This document shows, piece by piece, positions 42,819 to 51,532 of a DNA stretch of 64,000 nucleotides. A model generated the notes under the pieces. The model was given only the letters and a program-made list of their open reading frames with translations, did not search any database and was not told where the DNA came from. The stretch is from assembly GCA_024233515.1 (NCBI GenBank), contig JACKPO010000003.1, positions 1 to 64,000 of the forward strand, given 5' to 3'. Made by a program: the position numbers and the translations under genes. Within the stretch, counting starts at the first letter, position 1. Each line of letters begins with the position of its first letter. Source of the stretch: Chlamydiales bacterium (GTDB lineage Bacteria > Chlamydiota > Chlamydiia > Chlamydiales > Simkaniaceae).

Positions 42819-43771
42819 GCTTTTGCCTCGGCTTCTGCCAATCGACAAAGCGCCTCAACTCTCCAATAGAGATTGAGATCTATTTTTCGAGTTTCCAATC
42901 GAGCTTCTTGAAGCTCGCCCCTCCTTAAATGCACTTCAAACCGCGTGAAGGGAGAAGGAGAGGTTTCATTCAATTTGGCATTTTGATTTGGAAACGGTTG
43001 CTTTAAACCATCAGGGATCCAATGATTAACTTCATCTGATTCTTTCGAACAGTGCTTAAGATACAGATTGATATCCACACTTGGATTTATCTCACGGTGC
43101 GCGCGCACTAGCGCAACCATCACCGCGCCCTTACCCTTGTCATCTTCAAGGTCTATCCAAGCGTTGAATACATCATTAAGGATCTTCGGTTCATTAAGCA
43201 ATTTTGCTGCTTCACAATGGTAATGGACAAATTGAAGAGTTGTGGATGGCATCAATTGTATATGAGAATGATACGTTTCTTGTCGATTCTGAGCCTGTCG
43301 AAGGACCGTGATATAATAAAGCGTCGTTGCTTTGTGTTTGAGTGGTCCATCCTTCATGGCAGTAATGATTTGATAAGCTTCGTCGATACTTTTCTCATAA
43401 GGTCTAGGGATGGTTATCTTATATAGCTCCTCGTCCTTACGAGGATGAATAGCTAAGTCTATAAGAGCTTCTGTGAATGAGAAGAAGAGAGCTGAGAGGA
43501 GAGCGGTTTTGCGTGGCGTTTTTGCGAGGTGCGCGCCTGCGCCGATGAAGACAAAGGTTGCAAGGTGGGTAATGATTTCGAGTCCGGTATCTGTGTGTTC
43601 CGTCAAAGATTTTCTTTCACTCATCCGTCTACCAGAATGGATGAGTGCGGAAAGGGCAATACCTCCAACAAGCTTATAAAACCCTTGGGGTGCTAGGACC
43701 CTGTGTCTTCCAAACAAGGCGTAAGAACTTGTGAGCGCCGCTTGAGCAATGATAGGAATAATTTGACTCAT
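42797..43771 (-). CDS. Membrane protein of unknown function with N-terminal hydrophobic region
   Basis: A 324-residue product. The first 110 residues are mostly hydrophobic (segments about 5-20, 30-46, 63-82 and 88-107) and the remaining 210 are soluble and helical, with TPR-like pieces (EAYQIITAMKDGPLKHKATTLYYITVL, FVHYHCEAAKLLNEPKILNDVFNAW). ATG 43771 is chosen because GGAGGAG lies 7 bases upstream; the frame runs on to 43831. The layout (hydrophobic N-third, helical C-part) resembles the product at 55792. Its final codons lie in the palindromic element. Confidence 0.75.
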   Translation of the reverse strand: MSQIIPIIAQAALTSSYALFGRHRVLAPQGFYKLVGGIALSALIHSGRRMSERKSLTEHTDTGLEIITHLATFVFIGAGAHLAKTPRKTALLSALFFSFTEALIDLAIHPRKDEELYKITIPRPYEKSIDEAYQIITAMKDGPLKHKATTLYYITVLRQAQNRQETYHSHIQLMPSTTLQFVHYHCEAAKLLNEPKILNDVFNAWIDLEDDKGKGAVMVALVRAHREINPSVDINLYLKHCSKESDEVNHWIPDGLKQPFPNQNAKLNETSPSPFTRFEVHLRRGELQEARLETRKIDLNLYWRVEALCRLAEAEAKAYTISKK

Positions 43772-43815
43772 TTTCTCCTCCATTTTTAATGAGTTCGCGA
43801 GGAGTTTAGAGAAAA

Positions 43816-44724
43816 TTAAAATTCTAGGCAAGCCTTTGTTCCGGCGTAGCCGGCATAGTCGAAATGGTAGTAGATCGGCTTCGCGCCGTGGCGGTTACGA
43901 ATGAGAATCCAGCCGCCGAAATTGCAGCCTCCAAAGAGGCCGATGGAGAAGTGGCGAGAGTCGAAATAGACCCCTAGATCGAGTCCATTGGCATGGACCG
44001 AGAACATCGAGTCGGGATTGTTTTCATGGTGACCCACGCGGTGAAAAGAGCGGTACCACCCCCCAAAACTTCGGTAGCTGAGGGCCGAGGACCAGTTCTT
44101 TGCGAAATAGTAGTGGAGAGAAAAATCTAAAGGGAAGATGGCATTGATCTTCCACTGCTGATGGAACTGCCAGTCAAACCCTAAAATAGGGAAAAGGTAG
44201 GTGCTTTTCACCCCCGCTTGCCCGACAACACCGATGTGGATCCCAAGAGGGCGGCTATAGGCAAGACGTCCCCAGACCATTCCTGTATAGAAGGCGTTTT
44301 TACCCATGTTGAAATGGTCGAGGTTCGCATGAAACCCTAGATTAAAGACCCACCGCCAGTTCTCAATGGCTGTCGTAATGTACCCGACGGAGAAAATAGC
44401 GTCATGGAAGTGCTTCTGTTTAAAGGCGGGGTTTTGATCGAAGTCGAGCTTCATGTACCCATACCCAAACTCGAAGGAGAGAAAGTGATCCTCCGCAGGA
44501 TAGGCGTTGATAAAAAGGGCCCCTGCTCCTTCAGAATAGTGGAGGTCGGCTCCCTTAAAGCCATGCTTATTAATGTCTGCAGCCGTATTACTTGCAAAAT
44601 ACCCATCGACAAAAACCCGATCCTTCTTATGGACAAAGCAGTAATCGGTTGCCAAGGTATAGTCGAGCGCAAACCCTAAAGCCGGCACAATCAATACAAT
44701 ACATGCAATGAGTAATTTCTTCAT
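43816..44724 (-). CDS. Outer membrane beta-barrel protein, unknown function
   Basis: A 302-residue protein with signal peptide MKKLLIACIVLIVPALGFA (cleavage about residue 19). The mature chain is a series of short amphipathic strands rich in Tyr, Phe, Gly, His and Asn (for example HFLSFEFGYGYMKLDFD, HIGVVGQAGVKSTYLFPILGF) and ends in Phe (GTKACLEF), as outer membrane proteins do. Not clearly of the Lpg1974 type. Its ribosome site lies within the right arm of a 13-bp hairpin (44728-44760), which may control translation. An upstream gene on the same strand ends 50 bp before. Confidence 0.82.
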   Translation of the reverse strand: MKKLLIACIVLIVPALGFALDYTLATDYCFVHKKDRVFVDGYFASNTAADINKHGFKGADLHYSEGAGALFINAYPAEDHFLSFEFGYGYMKLDFDQNPAFKQKHFHDAIFSVGYITTAIENWRWVFNLGFHANLDHFNMGKNAFYTGMVWGRLAYSRPLGIHIGVVGQAGVKSTYLFPILGFDWQFHQQWKINAIFPLDFSLHYYFAKNWSSALSYRSFGGWYRSFHRVGHHENNPDSMFSVHANGLDLGVYFDSRHFSIGLFGGCNFGGWILIRNRHGAKPIYYHFDYAGYAGTKACLEF

Positions 44725-44727
44725 GAA

Positions 44728-44760
44728 TCCCCCTCATCCGCATGATACGGATCAGGGGGA
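44728..44760 (-). promoter_or_regulatory. Hairpin masking the ribosome site of the outer membrane protein gene
   Basis: TCCCCCTGATCCG pairs with CGGATGAGGGGGA (minus strand), 13 bp with one mismatch, loop TATCATG. The second arm contains the Shine-Dalgarno GAGGGGG, 3 bases before the ATG at 44724. There is no U tract after it, so it does not look like a terminator. Confidence 0.65.
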
Positions 44761-44774
44761 AATTATCAACTGTT

Positions 44775-45776
44775 TTAGGTAGTTGCTTGAGTTAGGGCTG
44801 TATAAGCCTCTTGATGAACCGTTTCGAGTTGATCAAAGAGAGCGTTTAATGCAGTTTTTTTGTAAGCCCATGCTCCAATTCTAGCAACATTGGCGACGCG
44901 GTCTACCTTTTGGTTCTGCTTTTCTTGCTCTTTGCTTTGTCTTTCTCCTGGGGTACTTGGCCTTTCTTTTGCGACCTCTCTTCCAATTTCGATCAGGGTG
45001 TCCATCCCGCATTTATTTTCTACGACTTGACGGTATTGATCCCTTAGCTCTACAAATCTCAGAGAGAATGGATGTAGAGTTTCTTGTTGTTCTGGAGTTA
45101 AAGAGGCCATAGTTAGAGCTTCTCCTTGTAAGGGGCTCATGAGACAAAAATCTTCGGCTGTTGAGCTCTTGCTTGTCAACCAAGATTGGCGGTTATCATT
45201 GAATTGCTGAACAGTGTTCTCAAAGTACTGAAGGTACAGGCGCTTTCTCTCAGGGTTTGTTAAGATGTGTGAGTAGGGGTACTTAGTATCGGTGTGGGTA
45301 AGAAGAGTGCGAAATCCTTTATCCAGAGCTTGCGATCGAAGAGAGGCGACTTTTTCATAAGGATCATGACCCCAATTGCTGTACTGGGACCACCCTTGCC
45401 AAAAGCGGAAAAAAGCGCAGATGCTAACCACGTAGGTGATGGCATGAGAAAAGATGATGAAAGCGCTCTCTTTGGATTTACTAGCATAGGTGATGGCCAA
45501 GGTCGTTGAGAGTAATCCGAAGCTCGTTGCAAGCATCGTGAGTGTTTTGGCCTTCCAGAACGACTGCGTTCTATCAACTGTATGTTCGGATGGTTTAATG
45601 ACCAAAACCGATTGATCAATAAGGTCCCCTTGAATGCGATTTTGATCAATATGAACAACTTCGCGCGCTCCAAGTGGAGGGTTCTCCCTATTTTGAAATT
45701 CGAGTTTATAGCTTAGACGATAGTCTTGCATTGTGTAGGCCGATGGCCCGTTAAAAAAATAATTAATTGAATCCAT
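44775..45776 (-). CDS. Candidate inclusion-membrane (Inc-like) protein
   Basis: A 333-residue protein without signal peptide. It has exactly one bilobed hydrophobic domain: helices at about 78-97 (LTMLATSFGLLSTTLAITYA) and 104-123 (AFIIFSHAITYVVSICAFF) separated by about six polar residues. That is the recognised Inc signature in chlamydiae. Both flanks would face the host cytosol if it is an Inc; the C-terminal 200 residues are charged and helical. No sequence family recognised. GGAGGG lies just upstream of the ATG. Confidence 0.8.
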   Translation of the reverse strand: MDSINYFFNGPSAYTMQDYRLSYKLEFQNRENPPLGAREVVHIDQNRIQGDLIDQSVLVIKPSEHTVDRTQSFWKAKTLTMLATSFGLLSTTLAITYASKSKESAFIIFSHAITYVVSICAFFRFWQGWSQYSNWGHDPYEKVASLRSQALDKGFRTLLTHTDTKYPYSHILTNPERKRLYLQYFENTVQQFNDNRQSWLTSKSSTAEDFCLMSPLQGEALTMASLTPEQQETLHPFSLRFVELRDQYRQVVENKCGMDTLIEIGREVAKERPSTPGERQSKEQEKQNQKVDRVANVARIGAWAYKKTALNALFDQLETVHQEAYTALTQATT

Positions 45777-45848
45777 TGTTTCCCTCCTTTTGGATTTTAG
45801 TAAAAGAATATCAAATCAATTATAAAAAAAGAATAATAATTATTTTTT

Positions 45849-47432
45849 TTAATTTGAAGAGAGGGAAGAGCCTCCAAGCATGCGGAGGAGCTCTTGGTCT
45901 TTCTCCGTGGAGGTGAGGGGGGAGATCTCGGTGAGGGTCCTTTCGCCCTGCTCCTTTTTAGCGATATGGAGGTGGTGGTCCGCAAAGCGGGCTACTTGAG
46001 GGAAGTGGGTGATGGCAAGCACTTGGGTTGTTTTTCCAAGGGTTTTAAGCTTTTGGCCAACGAGGGTGGCCGTTTCGCCACCAACATTGGCGTCGATCTC
46101 ATCGAAGATGAGGGTCGGGAGACCAGCCCTAGTGGCAAGAAGGATTTTAAGAGCAAAGAGGTAGCGAGCAACCTCTCCACCACTACTTTGATCTTTGAGA
46201 GAGGCGGGGGCCTCTCCTTTGTTGGCTGCAAGAAGGAAGGTGATGGAGTCGATGCCATGGGGGCCGAGCGGTTTTTCTGCGAAGTGGATGGGGGCCTTAG
46301 CATTGGGGAAGTTAAGAGTATGGAGCTCCTTTTCGAGCTCTTGCGCAAGGGCATTTGCGGCCGTTTTGCGTTTTTCGGAGAGGGTTTTTGCAAGGGCTAA
46401 ATTCTCGCTTTCTTTTTGCCGCAACTTCCTGTTTATGGTTTCGAGTTTGTCATCGAGGTTTTCTAAGCGTTCGAGTCGGTGTTTAAGAGCCTCTAGATGG
46501 GAGGGGATTTCAGAGGCAGTGAGACGGTATTTTTTCATCAAACGGTTAAGAGTGGAAAGGCGCGTTTCGAGTTCTTGAAACCGCTCGGGGGAGCCTTCGA
46601 TGGCGTCGAGTTTTTTAGAGACATAGAAGGAAGCTTCTTGGAGGTGGACGATTGCACTTTCTAGATGTTCAGAGAGAGTCGCATCGATGGAGAGCTTTTG
46701 CATCTCTCTTAAGGAAGCAAGAAGGGCGGAATCATCGAGGCCATTTTGAAGAGCGGAGAGTTTTTCGAGGCTCTCTTTAGAGCTTGCGAGCGCCCTGTAT
46801 TCTTCAAAGAGGGTGGTTTCTTCTCCTTCTTGATAGTCGAACTGGTTCCATTCATCCCACTCCCACTTGAGCTTTTCTTTGCTTTCTTTTTGGGTCTCTT
46901 CGATAAGCGTTTGGAGTTCGGATTGGAGCGCTTGTCTTTCCGCATAGGAGGTTTGGAAGGGAGCAAGATCAATCTGCCCAAAGAGATCAAGAAGGTCTCG
47001 TTGCGCATCAGATTGGCGGATCGACTGCGAGGTGTTTTGCCCCACGAGTTCAATGAGATGAGGCCCTAAATCAGAGAGGAGAGAAAGGGGCGCCATCTGG
47101 GCATTCACAAAAATTCTATTTTTCGCGTTTTTGTGGACCTCGCGGCGGAGAATCAGAAGCTCATCGGGATCATAATCGATGCCACTCAAGGTGAGGATCT
47201 CTTGGACTTTGGGGAGATGATCAATCTGAAAGGTTGCTTCAATGACTGCTTTGTCCTCTCCTTTACGGATAAGATCAGCAGAGACTTTTTTCCCTGTTAA
47301 AAGATGAATCGCTTGAATCAGAAGGGTTTTTCCAGCGCCGGTTTCACCGGTCAAGACATGAAATCCTCGATCGAAGGTGATCGAGAGGTGATCGATAAGG
47401 ATAAAGGCATGAAGCGAAAGGGCATGTAACAT
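45849..47432 (-). CDS. recN: DNA repair protein RecN
   Basis: A 527-residue SMC-like ATPase of double-strand-break repair. Walker A LTGETGAGKTLLIQAI near residue 33; long coiled coils on both sides of the middle (about 155-390); ABC-type signature SSGGEVARYLFALKI near 427 and Walker B LPTLIFDEIDANVGGETA near 450. Slightly shorter than E. coli RecN (553). It starts with ATG 47432, 12 bp from the edge of palindromic copy 4. Confidence 0.95.
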   Translation of the reverse strand: MLHALSLHAFILIDHLSITFDRGFHVLTGETGAGKTLLIQAIHLLTGKKVSADLIRKGEDKAVIEATFQIDHLPKVQEILTLSGIDYDPDELLILRREVHKNAKNRIFVNAQMAPLSLLSDLGPHLIELVGQNTSQSIRQSDAQRDLLDLFGQIDLAPFQTSYAERQALQSELQTLIEETQKESKEKLKWEWDEWNQFDYQEGEETTLFEEYRALASSKESLEKLSALQNGLDDSALLASLREMQKLSIDATLSEHLESAIVHLQEASFYVSKKLDAIEGSPERFQELETRLSTLNRLMKKYRLTASEIPSHLEALKHRLERLENLDDKLETINRKLRQKESENLALAKTLSEKRKTAANALAQELEKELHTLNFPNAKAPIHFAEKPLGPHGIDSITFLLAANKGEAPASLKDQSSGGEVARYLFALKILLATRAGLPTLIFDEIDANVGGETATLVGQKLKTLGKTTQVLAITHFPQVARFADHHLHIAKKEQGERTLTEISPLTSTEKDQELLRMLGGSSLSSN

Positions 47433-47443
47433 ACTCTTTCACT

Positions 47444-47606
47444 ATAGCTGAATTAGTTTAAAATAGGAATAATTGGACAGAAGATTTTCATTGAAAATGA
47501 AGCGCGGAGAGCGAAGCTGGCTTCGTATAAGCCAGCAAGATCGAGCGTAAAATTATCGGTGAAAAGATCTGGATGAATTGTTACTATTTTGAACTATTTT
47601 AGCTAT
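47444..47606. repeat. 163-bp intergenic palindromic element, copy 4
   Basis: The outer 23 bases 47444-47466 pair with 47584-47606 at 20 of 23 positions; pairing continues (for example AGATTTTCA near 47483 with TGAAAAGATCT near 47560). A perfect 8-bp hairpin GCTGGCTT/AAGCCAGC with loop CGTAT (47516-47536) is at the exact midpoint. It lies between two genes of the same strand, covering nearly all of the spacer and the likely recN promoter region. Confidence 0.82.
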
Positions 47607-47615
47607 ATATTAACT

Positions 47616-47993
47616 TTAAGAATTTTGAGCTAATACTGATTGATCGTACTGATCCATGGCATTTGAAAATGCGTTCATTCCGCCCAGCATGGTTCCTAGG
47701 TAGGCGCCACCAAAGAGTCCAACGGGTGTGAAGAAGCCAAGAAGAGCTCCAAAGAGCATCCCTTTATAAGATCCTTCAGCCGTTTTATCGACGACCTGAA
47801 ATGCTGCTTGAGCACGTGATCCGAAGGCGCGGATTTGGTCCATTTTTTGAGCACCATATTCGTAGGCGCTCGTGCCATAGCCTTGAAGTGTCTCGACTTG
47901 GCGGTTCAAATAATTTTTTGCTGTAGAAGGAAGTTGTTGTGCAGAAGTATAGTATGACTGAAGTGTATCTTGATAAGAAACAGGTTTAGACAT
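47616..47993 (-). CDS. Small protein with C-terminal glycine-rich hydrophobic region
   Basis: A 125-residue product. Residues 1-70 are polar and helical with many Tyr and Gln (YQDTLQSYYTSAQQLPSTAK). Residues 77-105 are a Gly-rich hydrophobic stretch (GMLFGALLGFFTPVGLFGGA...) that could be two short lobes or a glycine-zipper membrane segment. No signal peptide; no family recognised. GAGGT ribosome site 7 bases before the ATG. Confidence 0.75.
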   Translation of the reverse strand: MSKPVSYQDTLQSYYTSAQQLPSTAKNYLNRQVETLQGYGTSAYEYGAQKMDQIRAFGSRAQAAFQVVDKTAEGSYKGMLFGALLGFFTPVGLFGGAYLGTMLGGMNAFSNAMDQYDQSVLAQNS

Positions 47994-48093
47994 TATTACC
48001 TCGTGGGTTACCTTTCATAGTTAATATGGTAACATGGGTAATTAATTATAACAAACTAAAACAATTTTATTACATTATTCATAATAATAAAAT

Positions 48094-48987
48094 TTATATT
48101 ATTATGTTTTGTATCGTTTTAAAATGAAGTTTAGCTACTTCTCCTAGGGGGGCCTGTCCATGCATTTGGATAAAACGGCGCCCTGCCTCCACAACAAGAG
48201 AGGAAGCTCCTTTAGGGAGGGTGAGATTGAACTGGGAGGAGAGCTTATCGATCCCCTGAACAAAGGCGGCCCGAGCTAGGATCGAGGCTCCGGCAACGAC
48301 GATGTCCTCTTCTCCTCGGTGGCGCTGGGTGAGGTCGATCTGGAGCCCTTTTTTCCGAAGGGCAGTTTCGACAACGTGTTCGCTTGCAAACTGGTCGATG
48401 ATGACCTTCCTGCACCCACTCTTTTCTGCGAGCTCCTGGATTGCCGTGGCATGTCCCCAAGCAAGGAGAGAGTTGAGGTTCTTAAATTGGGCGTAGAGCT
48501 CGTTGTACTTTTTGGGGTAGATAGCGACTGAGGAATAAGGACACAGTTTGCGGATGGTTTCAGCGTGTTTGAGGATGACGTTATCGTTCATCCGCTTACT
48601 ATCGCGGATGCCCAGTTTAATCAGTTCGGTGATCAGCGTTTCGTCAGCGTAAAGAGCGGCAACGCAGAGGGGACCAAAGAGATCTCCTTTACCCGCTTCA
48701 TCGACTCCAATGTGGGGAGTGGTGTCGACTGTTGTTTCGGGGTAGGTATAGGAAAGGTTGCCGAGGATTTCGGGTTCAAGGTAGTAACTGATAAAGTCAT
48801 CTTTTGCTTTCCCTTGAACCATTAATTTTCCGGACTCGTAGAGGGTGCAGGTGATCCCCTCTTTTTTTGCCTGAAAGATGGTGTATTGGGGAGATGCGAG
48901 GGTAAACCCTTGCGACTGCAAATCGGCTTTTAGCTTCGGGGCCAGAGAGGTGTCGATTTCTGTAATAAAATTTGATGGTCCTTTCAT
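48094..48987 (-). CDS. rnhC: Ribonuclease HIII
   Basis: A 297-residue RNase that cuts RNA in RNA-DNA hybrids. N-terminal TBP-like substrate-binding domain of RNase HIII (about 1-85), then the RNase HII/HIII catalytic domain with HIGVDEAGKGDLFGPLCVAAL near 92 and RDSKRMND; the acidic active-site residues are in place. ATG 48987 (MKGPSNFITEIDTS) is used; the frame runs on to GTG 49023. In Chlamydia, rnhC likewise neighbours a RodZ-like gene; here the two are divergent. Confidence 0.93.
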   Translation of the reverse strand: MKGPSNFITEIDTSLAPKLKADLQSQGFTLASPQYTIFQAKKEGITCTLYESGKLMVQGKAKDDFISYYLEPEILGNLSYTYPETTVDTTPHIGVDEAGKGDLFGPLCVAALYADETLITELIKLGIRDSKRMNDNVILKHAETIRKLCPYSSVAIYPKKYNELYAQFKNLNSLLAWGHATAIQELAEKSGCRKVIIDQFASEHVVETALRKKGLQIDLTQRHRGEEDIVVAGASILARAAFVQGIDKLSSQFNLTLPKGASSLVVEAGRRFIQMHGQAPLGEVAKLHFKTIQNIII

Positions 48988-49063
48988 AGGATTGACTTTA
49001 GCAAATCCTTTAATAAAAATCACTCATCGGTTACGTTGGTGATAAAACCCTTAAAGGGAGCCT

Positions 49064-49471
49064 ATGAGTGAAGATGTAAAAAAGTTAGGAGATCTTTTCA
49101 AAACGAAGCGAAAAGAGCTAAATCTCTCCTTAAAAGAAGTTGAAAATGCCACTTCGATCCGAGTGTCACATCTCGAATCGATTGAAGAAGGAAAGAACGA
49201 TGCGTTTCTTTCTCCTGTCTATATGTTAGGTTTCATGCGGCAGTACGCAAGCTTTTTGGGGATGGATGGTGAAAAGATCGCTCGGGAGCATCCCGAGGCC
49301 CAGAGGCTGGGTAAAAGGTCCCATGACTTTGCCTATGGCATTGGAACCCTTGAAAAGAGGGGGAGCATGGGTGGCGGCGTGAGGTGGCTTCCAAATCTTT
49401 TGTGGGCAGGCATTTCGGTGATGGTGATTGTGGGCGCCTATCTCTTTGCCAAATACCTTGGAGTTTTATAA
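49064..49471 (+). CDS. RodZ-like helix-turn-helix membrane protein
   Basis: A 135-residue protein with an N-terminal Xre/HTH_25 domain (LGDLFKTKRKELNLSLKEVENATSIRVSHLESIEEG, about 6-45), a basic linker and one membrane helix near the C-terminus (LLWAGISVMVIVGAYLFAKYL, about 112-132). This is the layout of a short RodZ with no periplasmic domain, as described in chlamydiae, where RodZ works with MreB in polar division septa. The next gene starts after 9 bp and is probably co-transcribed. Confidence 0.85.
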   Translation: MSEDVKKLGDLFKTKRKELNLSLKEVENATSIRVSHLESIEEGKNDAFLSPVYMLGFMRQYASFLGMDGEKIAREHPEAQRLGKRSHDFAYGIGTLEKRGSMGGGVRWLPNLLWAGISVMVIVGAYLFAKYLGVL

Positions 49472-49480
49472 GACACGTTC

Positions 49481-51487
49481 ATGCCTGAGAATCGGTTAAG
49501 TAAAGAGAAATCTCCTTATTTGTTGCAGCATGCTCATCATCCTGTCGATTGGTATCCCTGGGGTGATGAAGCGTTTGAGAAAGCAAGGATGGAGGAAAAG
49601 CCGATTTTCCTTTCGATTGGGTATGCAACGTGCCACTGGTGTCATGTGATGTCAAGGGAGTCGTTTAACGATCCCAAGATTGCGGCGCGGATGAATGAGG
49701 TCTTTGTTTCGATCAAAGTAGACCGTGAAGAGCTTCCTGAGATCGATAGTCTTTATATGGAGTTTGCGCAGGCGCTTATGGCATCAGGGACAGGGTGGCC
49801 GCTAAATGTGATCCTCACCCCTGAACTCAAACCCTTTTATGCGGTAACATATCTCCCTCCCGATCCTAGGCAAGGGATGATGGGGCTAAGTGAGCTGATT
49901 AACCACATTGATGAGCTGTGGAAGAGTGAAGAAAAAGAGCTTCTATTCGATCAAGCGAATAAACTTGTCGATCTCTTTGAGAAGTCTGTCACGACGCGGG
50001 GCGATGAAATTCCAACCGATGGGACGCTTGTCGATGCGTTGGAAGGACTTTTTGAGTGTGCTGATCCTGTTTTTGGAGGGATGAAGGGAGCCCCAAAGTT
50101 CCCCATGAGTTATCTCTCAGATTTCTTTTTGACTTATACAAAACTCAATCAAGATCCTCGTCCTCTTTTTCTTGTTGATAAAACCCTAGAGAAAATGTCT
50201 CATGGTGGGATCTATGACCACGTAGGTGGGGGTTTTTCTCGCTATAGTGTCGATGAAAAATGGCAAGTTCCCCACTTTGAGAAGATGCTCTATGACAATG
50301 CTCTTTTAGCGGGGAGTTATTTAGACGCTTGGCGGTATACGAAACATGAGGAGTACAAGAGGATTTGTCAAGAGATCCTTGAGTATGTGCTCCGCGAGAT
50401 GCACCATCCGGAAGGAGGGTTCTATTCTGCAGAGGATGCTGAAATTGATGGAGTGGAAGGGGCGTTTTACCTTTGGACCAAGCAAGAAATCGAAGCGGTT
50501 CTTTCCCAAGAACAGTTTGATCTGTTTTGCCCTTATTTCGATGTGTCGGAAGAGGGGAACTTTGAAGGGAAAAATATTCTCCGTCGCACTGTTTCGATGG
50601 AAGATTTTTGTGATGCGCGTTGTCTCAATGTGATAGAGACAAAGGGGCTTTTGCAAAGTAGTTTAGGTCTTCTCCATAGCGCGCGGAAAATGAGAAAACG
50701 TCCGTTCAAAGACGATAAGATTCTCGTTTCATGGAATGCTCTGATGATCCACTCTTTAGTGATGGCGGGGATGGCTTTTGAAGAAGAGGCCTATGTGGAA
50801 GCAGGAGAGCGGGCAGCTCAGTTCATTCGGAAAAACCTTTGGAAAGAGGGAATCCTTCTCAGGCGCTACCGCGACGGAGCGGCCGACTATGAAGGCTCTT
50901 TAGATGATTATGCTTCTCTAATCCGCGCAATGATCACTCTCTATGAAGCGGGAAGAGGGGAGTTCTATCTGGAGTGGGCTCTTGAAATGGCAAAGCATTT
51001 GGAAGAGACCTACAAAGCAGAAGAAGGGGCCTTTTATTTAACAGGGCCCGAGCATTCAGTCTTGATGCGCCGGTGCGAGCTCTACGATAGTGCGCAGCCG
51101 TCGGGGAATGCCCTTCATGCTGAAAATTTACTCCGCTTATATGCAATCACCCACGAGCGCGATTTCTGGATTCAAGCAGAAGATATCTTGAAAGTGGCAA
51201 AAAGCTTTATCGAAGCTTATCCCCAAGGAGCCTGTTATCATCTAATTGCATTGCAGCGCTATCTCGATAAAGAGGCGCTCACTCTTATCATTGTGCTAGA
51301 TAAGGAGAAAAGAGGGGAGAAAGAGTTAAAGAGAGAGCTTTTCAAAGAGTATCACCCTCATGTTTCAATCGTTTGGAAAACGGATAGCGAGGAGTATCCC
51401 CTTGTCGAAGGGAAAACAACGGTTTACCCTTGTAAATGGGGCAAGTGTGGGACGCCGATTACCTCTATAGAGAGTCTGGACATTTAA
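49481..51487 (+). CDS. Thioredoxin-domain/DUF255 protein (YyaL/SSP411 family)
   Basis: A 668-residue protein. N-terminal thioredoxin-like DUF255 domain with NRLSKEKSPYLLQHAHHPVDWYPW and the C-x-x-C motif in GYATCHWCHVM (near 50). The rest is an (alpha/alpha)6-barrel-like glycosidase/epimerase-type fold (MSHGGIYDHVGGGFSRYSVDEKW, PHFEKMLYDNALLA, DDKILVSWNALMIHSL). Members are widely conserved, including human SPATA20, with no settled function. No signal peptide. Confidence 0.93.
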   Translation: MPENRLSKEKSPYLLQHAHHPVDWYPWGDEAFEKARMEEKPIFLSIGYATCHWCHVMSRESFNDPKIAARMNEVFVSIKVDREELPEIDSLYMEFAQALMASGTGWPLNVILTPELKPFYAVTYLPPDPRQGMMGLSELINHIDELWKSEEKELLFDQANKLVDLFEKSVTTRGDEIPTDGTLVDALEGLFECADPVFGGMKGAPKFPMSYLSDFFLTYTKLNQDPRPLFLVDKTLEKMSHGGIYDHVGGGFSRYSVDEKWQVPHFEKMLYDNALLAGSYLDAWRYTKHEEYKRICQEILEYVLREMHHPEGGFYSAEDAEIDGVEGAFYLWTKQEIEAVLSQEQFDLFCPYFDVSEEGNFEGKNILRRTVSMEDFCDARCLNVIETKGLLQSSLGLLHSARKMRKRPFKDDKILVSWNALMIHSLVMAGMAFEEEAYVEAGERAAQFIRKNLWKEGILLRRYRDGAADYEGSLDDYASLIRAMITLYEAGRGEFYLEWALEMAKHLEETYKAEEGAFYLTGPEHSVLMRRCELYDSAQPSGNALHAENLLRLYAITHERDFWIQAEDILKVAKSFIEAYPQGACYHLIALQRYLDKEALTLIIVLDKEKRGEKELKRELFKEYHPHVSIVWKTDSEEYPLVEGKTTVYPCKWGKCGTPITSIESLDI

Positions 51488-51532
51488 TCGCAAAGTTGCG
51501 AACATCGAATTAAATCAACTAGGACTCACGCA

